From CAJINA01 sp964647585 (GTDB lineage: Bacteria > Desulfobacterota > Desulfobacteria > Desulfobacterales > CAJINA01), in assembly GCA_964647585.1 (NCBI GenBank), contig CAZYGG010000009.1, positions 11,136 through 75,135 on the forward strand: 64,000 bases of DNA, given 5' to 3'. Below the pieces are notes generated by a model that had not been told where the DNA came from, ran no database searches, and worked only from the letters and a program-made list of their open reading frames with translations. Position 1 is the first letter of the stretch. Every line of letters begins with the position of its first letter. The translations under genes were made by a program, and so were the position numbers. This document shows, one piece after another, positions 32,375-41,431 of this stretch.

Positions 32375-33541
32375 ATGAATCGGCCAACTAACAACGAAAA
32401 CAGGAACAGTGACGACTCCCATGCCTTAGCCCTGGCGGAAATGATCATACAGAACAGCCCCTCCATACTATTTCGCCGCCTGGCCGCAGATGATCCGGAG
32501 CAGCGCAAGATGGTGTATGTTTCTCCCAATATATCCCGTTTCGGATACCGGGCCGAAGATTTCCTCAATGGTACCATCATGTTTCGGGATATTGTATATC
32601 AGGAAGATTCGGACAGAACATTACAGGAAATAAAGGAGCTTGTAGAAAAAGAGAGCGAGAACTATATACAGGTCTACCGCATAATTACGAAGTCCGGGAA
32701 AGCACGCTGGGTGGAAGATCAGACATCCATTTACGTAGATCCCGAAACCGACATCCGGTATCATCAAGGTATTGTCACAGATATCCATGAACGCATGGTT
32801 GCTGAAGAAAAATTTAGAAAGGAGCAGGAAAAAGTTCAAAAAGCTTATAAGCTCATTTCAAAATACGTGCCTCCCCAAATAGCGGAAACCATATCCCACG
32901 GGCCAATCGACCTGGTCTGGAAACATCACCGGAAAAAATTGACCCTGTTTTTTTCAGACATTAAAAATTTTACAAAGATTACAGATTCTCTGGAGCCAGA
33001 GGACATGGGAAATTTGTTGAATGAATATCTCACTGAAATGAACAGGATTATCAATAGATACGGTGGCACCCTGGCCCAGTTAATCGGAGATGGTTTATAC
33101 GTGATCTTCGGCGCTCCCAATAAAACAGATGATAAAGACCATGTCTTAAGATGTCTGAACATGGCCATTGATATGCAGGTAAAAATGAAAGAATTAAATA
33201 AAAAATGGTTTAACTCCGGAATAGATGAAAATTTACAAATCAGGTGCGGGATCAACACGGGAATGGCAACTGTAGGCGGCTATGGCTCTAATGAAAGGAA
33301 AGAGTATACGGCGATGGGCATGCAGGTTAATCTTGCCGCCCGCCTTGAGAGCGCCTGCAAGCCGGGGCGGATTTTGATCAGCCATACCACGTGGGCACTG
33401 GCCCGGGAAGAGTTTCCCTACACACCTTTAGGTAAGATTGAAGTAAAGGGGTACCACCGTCCCATAACCGTATACGAGATTGATCCTTTTCAGGTTCAGT
33501 CTAAGGATCACGATGCTGACGGGACTGTCAGTCAGCCTTGA
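32375..33541 (+). CDS. PAS-linked class III adenylate/guanylate cyclase
   Basis: 388 residues. PAS domain about 20-150 ('VYVSPNISRFGYRAEDFLNG', 'VTDIHERMVAEEKFRKEQE'), then a cyclase homology domain about 180-370. Metal-binding Asp residues in 'LFFSDIKNFTKI' and 'LIGDGLYVIFG'; transition-state Asn and Arg in 'VNLAARLE'. The usual Asp before that motif (xxGDxVN) is Met here ('MGMQVN'), which may change substrate choice. No membrane helix: a soluble cyclase sensing through PAS. ATG at 32375 lacks a visible ribosome site, so the start may be off. Confidence 0.85.
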   Translation: MNRPTNNENRNSDDSHALALAEMIIQNSPSILFRRLAADDPEQRKMVYVSPNISRFGYRAEDFLNGTIMFRDIVYQEDSDRTLQEIKELVEKESENYIQVYRIITKSGKARWVEDQTSIYVDPETDIRYHQGIVTDIHERMVAEEKFRKEQEKVQKAYKLISKYVPPQIAETISHGPIDLVWKHHRKKLTLFFSDIKNFTKITDSLEPEDMGNLLNEYLTEMNRIINRYGGTLAQLIGDGLYVIFGAPNKTDDKDHVLRCLNMAIDMQVKMKELNKKWFNSGIDENLQIRCGINTGMATVGGYGSNERKEYTAMGMQVNLAARLESACKPGRILISHTTWALAREEFPYTPLGKIEVKGYHRPITVYEIDPFQVQSKDHDADGTVSQP

Positions 33542-34182
33542 GAATCAACCATACAATTAGAAACCTTGATCAACCACTATATGTTGTGGTCAGTGGGCTG
33601 AAGCCAAATCCGATGATAGCTGTTATATATCTCAATGTTTTGCATAGGGTGATATTTACAAAATCTGGCAAGCTAACCCAAAATACAAAAATCATTCCAC
33701 GGTTGAGATAAACCATCTTCAACCCAGCACCATTTGGCAACTGTGCTCGGTCCAGATATACTGATCATATCGCAATTGGGGCAAAATTGTGATAATGGCA
33801 ACCTGTAGCCAAGTCCCCAGCTTCTTGCGGACCCATCCAGCCCCCCTGTATCATGCAACGCATATTTTTCCGGCCGGCCGAAGAGCCTCTCCAGCCGAAT
33901 AAATTTTGGCCCACACCGGCGGTCTGACTTTATCATACAATCGTGCGGTGTTCTGGATCATCAAAAGAGAAGTAAAAAACATTGCCGAAAGGGCCGACGA
34001 GAAAAAAAGGCCGACAGATTTTACATGAGGGGCAACTGACTGGATTGTAACAACTGTTTTTAACAGTACTTCTTTCGCCTGATCCATTTCATATTTATAA
34101 AAATTTTTGGGCGTATTTGAGCAAGGAAAAGCTTCGGTTCCATATACTGCGGGAAATGGCTGCTCAAAAAGCCGGAACCAGG
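33542..34182. other. Intergenic region, possible decayed small gene
   Basis: 641 bases between the cyclase and the peptidase gene. See the possible frameshifted frame at 33673-34087; otherwise nothing recognised. Confidence 0.35.
33673..34087 (-). pseudogene. Possible frameshifted small membrane protein gene
   Basis: Two overlapping minus-strand frames meet near 33930: the first starts 'MDQAKEVLLKTVVTIQS' and has a hydrophobic stretch 'VGLFFSSALSAMFFTSLLM'; the second runs on with 'FGRPEKYALHDTGGLDG' and 'SQFCPNCDMIS', ending near 33673. A single frameshift would join them into about 135 residues. It could equally be chance; no family recognised. Confidence 0.25.
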
Positions 34183-35406
34183 TCAGAATTCGACAAGGAT
34201 CTTGTTTTGAACACCGAGTCCAATGGTTTCGATATCAATGAAAAGGTGGGTCGAACAGGCGTCCGTGGCAACGGTATGAGGGGTAAACGTTCCGTTGAAT
34301 TCAATCCTCCCGATCCGAGGTCTTCCTCGAAGACGCAGGGCAACGGTCAGCCCTCCCTGGAGCGGTTTTTCTCCAGAATAGGTAAACGCGAGGTTGACGG
34401 AATGATCGTTATCCATCCTTCGGTAGGGAGCGATACTGCCAAAAAAATGCCTTCGGATCCAAATTTCCTGTCTTGAAGCGCGCCTTTCAGTAGCGGTTTC
34501 TCCCCGAGGGCGGATGGAAGCCGCAAATTCACCCCGTAGGATTCGGTTTGGATATCCAGGGTAATACTCCCATGGGAAAACGGAATTGCCTGTTTCGAGC
34601 AAGGCGGCGATAGCCGCCACACCGCTTTCGGCAGCCTCTTCCGGGCACAGCACGAAATGATTGACCTCTATGCCAAAGGTCAGGGCATGGCACGCGTCGT
34701 AGAAAACCTGGTTGAGATAATTGTTGAAGGCGCCTTCAGAAAGAGTGGCGGCTTTCTTTTTAAGGCCCCGGTAAAAGCCTATCGGGTGTAGAAGAAACGG
34801 ATAGCCCTTTTGGGCGGCACCCTGAATCATTTTGTCGGCCAGGGTGTGCAGAATGTACGGATCTTCCCCGGATCGGGCCGCTTCGTCGATGATGACTGCC
34901 TCCAGCCCGCCCCAGTTGTAGCCGTACTTTTCCTTTCCCACACTGTGAACATCAATGACCACGTCAGGAACGAGGGAAAGACCGACCCGGGCGACCGATT
35001 CCTTTTCGAGGCTGGAGAGCCGATCACCGGGAAGCCCGAAGAGGTCCTTTGCGCAACCATCCGGATTGGCCACCGGCACTAGGACAATCTGCTGGTGAAC
35101 CAAGATATCTCTTGCCTGCGGTGAGGATAGCCATTCGAGGAGTCGGAGGCCGACCGTGCGGGTGCCGAGTTCGTCCCCGTGCCGGCCCATGACAATCAAG
35201 ACGATCTCCTTCTTATGGGCCGACTGGGCATTGTCGGTGACAAAAACCGCGCAGATCTTTCTTCCTTCTGCGGAGCGGCCAATGGTTTCAATTCGGGCGA
35301 TCTCCCGGTTTTTTTCAACAAACCGCTCTACCCGGTCCCGGATTTCCGGCCAGGTGGGAAAAGCGCCCGGCAATCGTCTATTTTGAAAAGAGTCGTCGGA
35401 CGCCAT
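34183..35406 (-). CDS. M14-family zinc carboxypeptidase-like protein
   Basis: 407 residues. Zinc ligands of the M14 fold: His and Glu in 'VMGRHGDELGTRT' and His in 'VIDVHSVG'; a candidate catalytic Glu in 'FGIEVNHF'. No signal peptide, so it acts in the cytosol and may deacylate or trim a small amide rather than digest protein. Its start overlaps the ligase gene by 29 bases with GGAAAGG upstream. Last gene of the carboxylate uptake operon. The C-terminal 130 residues form a beta-rich extra domain. Confidence 0.82.
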   Translation of the reverse strand: MASDDSFQNRRLPGAFPTWPEIRDRVERFVEKNREIARIETIGRSAEGRKICAVFVTDNAQSAHKKEIVLIVMGRHGDELGTRTVGLRLLEWLSSPQARDILVHQQIVLVPVANPDGCAKDLFGLPGDRLSSLEKESVARVGLSLVPDVVIDVHSVGKEKYGYNWGGLEAVIIDEAARSGEDPYILHTLADKMIQGAAQKGYPFLLHPIGFYRGLKKKAATLSEGAFNNYLNQVFYDACHALTFGIEVNHFVLCPEEAAESGVAAIAALLETGNSVFPWEYYPGYPNRILRGEFAASIRPRGETATERRASRQEIWIRRHFFGSIAPYRRMDNDHSVNLAFTYSGEKPLQGGLTVALRLRGRPRIGRIEFNGTFTPHTVATDACSTHLFIDIETIGLGVQNKILVEF

Positions 35407-36931
35407 CGTTCAGGACCTTTCCCATCCGGTTTTTCGGAATCTCTTCGACAAACCGGAGTTCCCTTGGGGTTTTCCAGTCATGGATTGACTCCCGACAGAA
35501 ACGCTGAATTTCGGCGGCATCAATGTCCCTGCCCGGGCGGCATTTAACTGCAGCAACCACTTTTTCGCCCCATTTTTTGTCCGGAATACCGACCACAACC
35601 GATTCAAGAACGGCCTCCATTCGATTGATAACGGTTTCGATCTCTTTCGGTGAGATATTTTCACCTCCGGAGATGATGATGTTCTTGATCCGGTCAGTCA
35701 GGTAGTAATAGCCGTCATGGTCCACATAGCCGAGATCGCCGGTTTTGAACCACCCGTTTTCGAACGCCTTGGCGGTTTCCCGTGGGTTTCGCCAGTAGCC
35801 GGGTGTGATTCCTGGCCCTTTGAGCAGGATCTCTCCAGTCTGCCCGGAAGCAAGCGTTTCACCGGTTTCCGGAGAGACGATTCGCACTTTGAGCTGCGGC
35901 AGGGGCAGGCCAATCGAACCGGGCTTTCTCGGTCCGCCCAAGGGGTTGGAAAAGTTCATACCGGTTTCCGACATGCCTTCCCGCTCTACGGGTGCTTTCC
36001 CGAAAACCGTCCGGATCCTTTCGAAATCCTTTGAAAGGAGTGGGGCCGACCCGGAGGCCCACAACCGTACATGTGCAAATTTAGCCGCTTTTTCCCCGAC
36101 AGCCTCTATCATCTTGACGTACATGGCCGGGACCGCCATGAAGACCGTACAACAATAGCCCCTGTCCTTGCAGGACAGGGTTTCAAGCACCTGTCCGGGC
36201 GAAAACCGGTCGAGCATGACGATTTCCGCACCGGCCGTCAGGGCCGTATGTACCGCAAAGCACAGGCCGTGGACATGAAAGAGCGGAAGCGCATGGCAGA
36301 TCACGTCCGCGCCCCCGATTTGCCAGATGCCGTTAATGTTCCCGGCATCGTGGGCCAAATTCCCCAGGCTCAGAACCGCGCCCTTGGGCTTTCCGGTGGT
36401 ACCGGACGTATAGATAATGGTGCCCGGATCTTCAGGACAGATTTGGACAGATGAATCGGTGGGGTCGCCAGACCGAAAAAAATCGATCATTTCGTAGGGC
36501 TGTCCGGTATCGAGAATCCGGACGTTGAGTTTCGGATCGACCGTAGCGAGTATCCGGGCTTGGTCGACTCCAGCCACGATAAGCAAAGGGTCGGTATCCT
36601 CGATCAGGTAGGCCATTTCCGTTTGCTTAAAGCCCGGGTTTACCGGAACCGAAACCGCACCGATCCGGAGCAAGGCAAGATGGGCGACCAGAAAACCGAC
36701 CGATTTCGGAAGAAAAAGGATCACCCGGTCCCCTTTACCAACCCCGGCATCCGAAAAAAAGCCGGCCGCCCTGCCAGTGTCCCCATCAAGGTCAGCGTAG
36801 GTCAATTCGGTTTCCAGGTTGCCGTTTCGGAAAAACCGCAGGGCCGTTTTTTTCCCATGCGCCGCAAAGCTTGCTGCCAGGCCTGTGGCGATCCCATCCG
36901 GTCCCATGGTCGCAGGGGTCTCTTTTTTCAT
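35378..36931 (-). CDS. AMP-forming acyl-CoA synthetase, malonyl-CoA synthetase (MatB) type
   Basis: 517 residues from the ATG at 36931, 8 bases after the stop of the MBL gene. ANL superfamily: P-loop 'IIYTSGTTGKPKGAVL', A5 'REGMSETGMNFSNPLGG', A7 'GWFKTGDLG', A8 'GYYYLTDRIKNIIISGGENISP', and the catalytic Lys in 'KNRMGKVLN'. The ETGMNxSNP stretch is a hallmark of malonyl/methylmalonyl-CoA synthetases. Activates a carboxylate with ATP and CoA. With the TRAP importer and CoA-transferase it suggests use of a small dicarboxylate, but no malonyl-CoA decarboxylase is present, so the substrate is open. Confidence 0.85.
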   Translation of the reverse strand: MKKETPATMGPDGIATGLAASFAAHGKKTALRFFRNGNLETELTYADLDGDTGRAAGFFSDAGVGKGDRVILFLPKSVGFLVAHLALLRIGAVSVPVNPGFKQTEMAYLIEDTDPLLIVAGVDQARILATVDPKLNVRILDTGQPYEMIDFFRSGDPTDSSVQICPEDPGTIIYTSGTTGKPKGAVLSLGNLAHDAGNINGIWQIGGADVICHALPLFHVHGLCFAVHTALTAGAEIVMLDRFSPGQVLETLSCKDRGYCCTVFMAVPAMYVKMIEAVGEKAAKFAHVRLWASGSAPLLSKDFERIRTVFGKAPVEREGMSETGMNFSNPLGGPRKPGSIGLPLPQLKVRIVSPETGETLASGQTGEILLKGPGITPGYWRNPRETAKAFENGWFKTGDLGYVDHDGYYYLTDRIKNIIISGGENISPKEIETVINRMEAVLESVVVGIPDKKWGEKVVAAVKCRPGRDIDAAEIQRFCRESIHDWKTPRELRFVEEIPKNRMGKVLNDGVRRLFSK

Positions 36932-36938
36932 CGGTCTG

Positions 36939-37838
36939 CTATCCGGCGTTGCTGGATGCATCCAGGACATAGACACTTCCGGCGTTGTTGCAGAAAAAAT
37001 CTTCACCGAATTCCCGGGCCAGTCTCATCGAGGCGTCAAATCCAGTGCAATGGGAAACGCCTATTTTCTGTACCCCGATTTCCCGGAGCGCGGCAATCGC
37101 TTTTTGTTTCTGCTCTTTGGTTTTCGGGAAAAGATGGGTCCCGCCCACAATCGTGTGCACCCGCCGCTCGCCGGTGATGTTCTGGGCGTGACGGATCGTG
37201 TTGACCAGCCCCCGGTGGGCGCAACCCAGCACAATCACCAGCCCTATTGGACTGCGCAGGATCAAGGCCTGGTCGTCAGGAATCGAATCGGGCCGGAACA
37301 CGCCCTCTTCCCTGACATAGAAGATCGGCTCAATCGATTCGAAATCAGTCACCATCGGAATCTCGCCGGTCGTCCAGATGTTTTCCGACATCCGGACCGG
37401 CTGGGTACTGAACTGAAAGTCGGCCCCGAGCCGTTCGAGTTCGTCCCTTCCATACGGAATGCCGATATCCGCTTCCGTCTCCTCTCCGGGCCGGCGGGTA
37501 AATTTTTTTTCCCAGACAGCCGGATGGGCAATCACCCGGGTCTGGCCGATTCTCCGGAGCACAGGACCGAGCCCCCCGGTGTGATCCGCGTGGGCATGGC
37601 TCAGGACAATCGGGGTCGCCGCCGGGATCGGAATGCCGAGCCGGTCCGCATTGCGCAGCGCGATGTCACCACCTCCGGTATCGAACAGGATCTTGCAACC
37701 ATCGGCCTCGACAAAAAAACTCAACCCCCATTCGGCGGAGAATCCAACCCTCCCCGCCGAATTTTCACTCAATGTTGTCAGTTTGATGTTCAAACTACCG
37801 AACTCCTTTCCCGCCACGTACCGCGTGTCAGCTGACAT
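36939..37838 (-). CDS. MBL-fold metallo-hydrolase
   Basis: 299 residues. Metal motif HxHxDH in 'LSHAHADHTGGL' near 80-91, second His in 'LGCAHRGLVNTI', third in 'IVGGTHLF'. The 'G-C-x-H-x-G-xxN' pattern places it with the dihydropterin/ribofuranosylaminobenzene phosphate synthase-like branch of the family, whose members have many functions. Starts 11 bases inside the end of the TRAP permease gene (coupled translation). Role in the operon is unknown. Confidence 0.83.
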   Translation of the reverse strand: MSADTRYVAGKEFGSLNIKLTTLSENSAGRVGFSAEWGLSFFVEADGCKILFDTGGGDIALRNADRLGIPIPAATPIVLSHAHADHTGGLGPVLRRIGQTRVIAHPAVWEKKFTRRPGEETEADIGIPYGRDELERLGADFQFSTQPVRMSENIWTTGEIPMVTDFESIEPIFYVREEGVFRPDSIPDDQALILRSPIGLVIVLGCAHRGLVNTIRHAQNITGERRVHTIVGGTHLFPKTKEQKQKAIAALREIGVQKIGVSHCTGFDASMRLAREFGEDFFCNNAGSVYVLDASSNAG

Positions 37839-39846
37839 TCATGTCAAGGATGCTGTCGCCGTCCCCCCAATCAATTTTATCGAGATCGACCCGGGGCAGT
37901 TCCTCCGGCCGTTTGCCGAAAAACGGAATATTCGGCACAAATTGGTGGCTTATGATGCCCACACCCACCAGAGCAAGGCCGATTACATCGGTCAGCAGGG
38001 TGGAACTGAGCAGAAACAGCCCGCCACCGACAAACAGCAGCCGCTCAAGCAGCGAGGTCGGTTTCAGAAAGTATCCAAACACCCCGGCTTCAATAAAGAA
38101 CATGGCGATGATGACGGTGATCACGATCCAGAGGGTGCCAAGAACCGTGCCCCCCTGCATCAGGATTGCCGGCTGGTAGATAAAGAAATATGGGATGATA
38201 TAGCCCCCGAGACTCAACCCCATGGATATCATGGCAATCCGGACCCAAGATCCGCCGGAAATTGCCCGGGCGGTAAAAACCGCCACACACACGGGCGGTG
38301 TGATGCCAGCGGCAATGGCAAAATAAAAAATGAAAAGATGCGACGGCAGCGCCGGCAGGCCGAGGGTGACCAGTGCCGGCCCCAGAGCCGAGGCGGCAAT
38401 CACATAGGCAGCTGTGGTTGACATGCCCATACCGAGAATGATGGCGACGACCATAACCGCCACGAGGGCCAGAAAGGCATTGGTACCGGCCAGGTTCACG
38501 ATGAATTCAGAGATTTTAACGCCAAGACCGGTGGCATTGATCAACGTGACCACCACCTGGACACAGCTCATCATGACGATGAGCATGACCAGGGCGCCGT
38601 TGGCCGCCCGATAGAATGCCTGGAGGCTTATTTTAGCTCGCTTGGCGGTTTCCTTCCGGTTCAGCGGACCGCCCATGAACAGAAAGATGACCAGGGACGA
38701 AACCAGCGCCCAGCCGGCGCAGGTCTGGGGCGGAAGATATTGCACGAGCAGATAGATGAGAATCCCGATGGGAACGATCGTGTTCATCAGTTCCCGGGGA
38801 TTGAACAGGTCGATCCATTTAGGGATCATCCTTGCTGGAAGTTTGCCCAGGCCGTATTTCCCTGCAAGCACATAGATGCCGCTGCCGATTCCCATAAAAT
38901 AGCAGATGGCCGGGATAATGGCCGCAAACATAATCGCCATGTACTTGATCCCGAGAAGCTCAGCCATGACGAAAGCCCCGGCCCCCATAATCGGCGGCAT
39001 AATCTGGCCCCCCGAAGAGGCGGAGGCCTCAGTGGCCGCAGCAATTTCATCGTTATAGCCAAGCTTTTTCATGGTCGGAATGGTAAAGGTGCCGGTGGTG
39101 GCAACGTTGGCCACCGAAGAACCGGAAAGCATCCCCAGCCCGGCACTGGAAAGCAGCGCGATCTGGCCGGCGCCGCCCCGGATCCGTCCACCGGTGAAAC
39201 GGGACCACTTGATGAAGGTGTTTCCCACCCCGCAGGCAAACAGGATCGGTCCGAGCAGGATAAAGATCGCGATCAGGCGACTCGTCAGGTCGGTCAGAAG
39301 ACCCCAGACCCCTTCAGTGGTCAGATAGAAAATGTAGAGCAGTTCTTCGAGGCCGTAGCCGGCGTGGCCGAGTTCCCCGGGAAGCAGGTCCCCGAAAAGT
39401 GCATAGGCGATAAACAGGCTCACCACGATCGGAACGATGTTTCCCAGGGTCCGGCGGGTTGCTTCAACCAGCATTATGAACAGGATCGCCCCAAGCACCA
39501 GATAATAGGTCTCGTAGGTGAGCGGGTTGCTGACGATCGGTTCCCAGTTCAGAATAATGAAGACGCACGGCGCACTTCCAAGCACAGTGAAGACGACATC
39601 GAGCAAAGACGGGGTGTTGTGCGTGCCAAACACCATTCGGGCGGCGGCCCCGGAAGGGCCCTTTTTCAACGCTTCCTTGCTGATCGGATAATTAATGAAA
39701 ACCGCAAGCATGCCGAAGGTAAGGATAACGGCGCCTTGCAGGGCGGGATGGAAAGGGCGCCAGAGGGAAGTGAAAACGATAAAGGCCACGGCCAGCGCCG
39801 TGATCGCAACAATAACCCACTTCCAAACGCCTGTCAGTGCTCTCAT
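37828..39846 (-). CDS. TRAP transporter fused permease (DctQM, TAXI type)
   Basis: 672 residues, about 16-18 membrane helices: small-subunit helices at the N-terminus (about 1-150) joined to the large DctM-type channel. Conserved 'GGRIRGGAGQIALLSSAGLGMLSGSSVANVATTGTFTIP' region near 210-250 and 'ASASSGGQIMPPIMGAGAFV' near 265-285. Sodium-driven secondary importer using the SBP encoded two genes upstream. AGGAGG site before the ATG. Confidence 0.92.
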   Translation of the reverse strand: MRALTGVWKWVIVAITALAVAFIVFTSLWRPFHPALQGAVILTFGMLAVFINYPISKEALKKGPSGAAARMVFGTHNTPSLLDVVFTVLGSAPCVFIILNWEPIVSNPLTYETYYLVLGAILFIMLVEATRRTLGNIVPIVVSLFIAYALFGDLLPGELGHAGYGLEELLYIFYLTTEGVWGLLTDLTSRLIAIFILLGPILFACGVGNTFIKWSRFTGGRIRGGAGQIALLSSAGLGMLSGSSVANVATTGTFTIPTMKKLGYNDEIAAATEASASSGGQIMPPIMGAGAFVMAELLGIKYMAIMFAAIIPAICYFMGIGSGIYVLAGKYGLGKLPARMIPKWIDLFNPRELMNTIVPIGILIYLLVQYLPPQTCAGWALVSSLVIFLFMGGPLNRKETAKRAKISLQAFYRAANGALVMLIVMMSCVQVVVTLINATGLGVKISEFIVNLAGTNAFLALVAVMVVAIILGMGMSTTAAYVIAASALGPALVTLGLPALPSHLFIFYFAIAAGITPPVCVAVFTARAISGGSWVRIAMISMGLSLGGYIIPYFFIYQPAILMQGGTVLGTLWIVITVIIAMFFIEAGVFGYFLKPTSLLERLLFVGGGLFLLSSTLLTDVIGLALVGVGIISHQFVPNIPFFGKRPEELPRVDLDKIDWGDGDSILDMNVS

Positions 39847-39936
39847 GAATGCCTCCTGTAAATCAACTCATTATACCCGCTGATCCGGAACCTTCCGGGA
39901 GGATACGGTAAAAATCCTTCCGGAAGGTTCCTGGGG

Positions 39937-40332
39937 TTAAGGTTTTTTGATCTCCACCTTACAAATAGCTTCGCTGCCCTTGTCGCCGGTGGCTACCAGG
40001 TCCCAGTAACCTTGAATGGCTACATATTTATGGGGATAGTTCGTCTTGGCCGCAAAGGCACCGTCCTGTCCGGCCTGGATGGTCTTACCCTTCCTGCCAA
40101 CAATGATCGGTACATCTTCCATGTTCAATACCAGTTCAATAACTTCACCGGGGGTGAACCCGCTTCCAGTCACGTCCATAACCTTCCCGGGAATCCCTGA
40201 ACCGGAAGCGGCGATAGCCGGCGCTGCTTTTTTCGATGCGACCCCCTTGCCCGCGCAGCCGGAAAAAGCCAGCGTCAGGGCCAGAGTCAGAACAATCGCG
40301 ATCCCAATATGAATTTTCAGTAGTTTTTTCAT
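39937..40332 (-). CDS. Small lipoprotein between TRAP permease and SBP genes
   Basis: 131 residues from the ATG at 40332, with AGGAGG 5 bases upstream. Signal peptide with lipobox 'LAFSGC', then a low-complexity Ala/Ser linker and a compact beta-rich domain with 'VTGSGFTPGEVIELVLNM', a pattern seen in IPT/TIG-like or similar Ig folds. No TRAP component of this kind is familiar to me. It sits 90 bases from the permease gene and 17 from the SBP gene, so it is cotranscribed. Confidence 0.7.
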   Translation of the reverse strand: MKKLLKIHIGIAIVLTLALTLAFSGCAGKGVASKKAAPAIAASGSGIPGKVMDVTGSGFTPGEVIELVLNMEDVPIIVGRKGKTIQAGQDGAFAAKTNYPHKYVAIQGYWDLVATGDKGSEAICKVEIKKP

Positions 40333-40348
40333 CAAAACCTCCTTTTAC

Positions 40349-41341
40349 TTATCGTGCTTCGGGCGGAATGAGTTTGTCCGGAACCGTAAAGCCGAGTTCC
40401 CGATAGGCCTTGACGGCACCCTTGTGAAGGGGGACTTCCATAAAATTGACCGTATGATTCCACATGTCGCTCCAATTCCCGTCCCGGGCAATGGGAACCG
40501 ACGATCCAATCTTTTCCCGATGTTTATACGCGGACATAACAATCTTGTAGATCACGTCTTCGGAAACCCGCGTGTGGCTGTAATCTCCGCAGGCATAGGC
40601 CAGGCAGAGGACCGGTTCGGTCTGGCCCTCGTAGGTATTCGCCGGAAGTGTTTTTTCCAGGGCATGCCTGGGCCAGGCTTTTTCGAATTTGGCCAGATCG
40701 TCCTGGGTAACGGGCAGAAACACCACTTCCATGGTCGACTGGATCTCAAGAATGGAGGAATCGAGGGGGCCAATGCGGTAAAAGGCATCGACTGACCCGG
40801 CTTTCATGGCGTCGATCCCCGAGGAGATCCCCATGAGTTTATATTCAGCTTTGATACCCAGAGATTCGAGGAACATTCTGGACAACCGCCCCCCGGTGGT
40901 ACCGGGGCTCATAACGTAAGGCCGGCCGTTGAGTTCATAGATGCTGTTGATGTTCCGGTCTTTGACGGCAACCTGGAGAACCGGCGCAACATATCCGCCC
41001 CACAGGCCGCGAAGTTGATCGTCGCCCTTTCCCTTGAAATCAGCGATCCCTTTGTAACAGGCATAAGCCGCCAGATTGTGGGTGAGCCCGCAGTGGACCA
41101 GGCCTTTCTGGAGCCTGAGTATATTGTCGAGAAACCCGCCGGTCTCCATGGGGGAAATTGAGACCTGCCCCTTGAGATCCTTGTTGACCGATCTTGCCAT
41201 GGTCGTAACATAAGCGAACGAGCCGATTCGGGGCGATACAGCCCCCCACTTGAGCCGGACTACCTTTGCGGCGAACACATCCGTCGCCGTGAATGCGGCC
41301 AGTGTCATAACGATCATTGTCGCAATTAAAGCCCTCTTCAT
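40349..41341 (-). CDS. TAXI-family TRAP transporter solute-binding protein
   Basis: 330 residues with a signal peptide ('MTLAAFTATDVFA', cleavage near residue 24). TAXI features: 'LKWGAVSPRIGSFAYVTTMARSVNK' at the start, 'MSPGTTGGRLSRMFLESLG' near 140-158 and 'MGISSGIDAMKAGSVDAFY' near 165-183. Binds the transported ligand in the periplasm; ligands of this family include glutamate and other carboxylates. AGGAGG before the ATG. Confidence 0.9.
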   Translation of the reverse strand: MKRALIATMIVMTLAAFTATDVFAAKVVRLKWGAVSPRIGSFAYVTTMARSVNKDLKGQVSISPMETGGFLDNILRLQKGLVHCGLTHNLAAYACYKGIADFKGKGDDQLRGLWGGYVAPVLQVAVKDRNINSIYELNGRPYVMSPGTTGGRLSRMFLESLGIKAEYKLMGISSGIDAMKAGSVDAFYRIGPLDSSILEIQSTMEVVFLPVTQDDLAKFEKAWPRHALEKTLPANTYEGQTEPVLCLAYACGDYSHTRVSEDVIYKIVMSAYKHREKIGSSVPIARDGNWSDMWNHTVNFMEVPLHKGAVKAYRELGFTVPDKLIPPEAR

Positions 41342-41431
41342 GGTTTCCTCCTTTACGGTTTATGAATACATCTGCGCGTGGTTCATGCCACGCTATTTTT
41401 CAAATCTGTAAAACAAAGGCGCGCCCGTATA

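Noticed and set aside
34117..34476. Plus-strand frame at the 3' end of the M14 peptidase gene
   Set aside because: Antisense to a supported gene for most of its length and has no motif or ribosome site.
35378..37006. Ligase as an acetyl- or long-chain fatty acyl-CoA synthetase
   Set aside because: The A5 region ETGMNFSNP matches malonyl-type synthetases and the protein is too short for acetyl-CoA synthetase.
38740..39861. Long plus-strand open frame opposite the TRAP permease
   Set aside because: Shadow of the permease coding strand: no ribosome site, no recognisable domain, biased composition.
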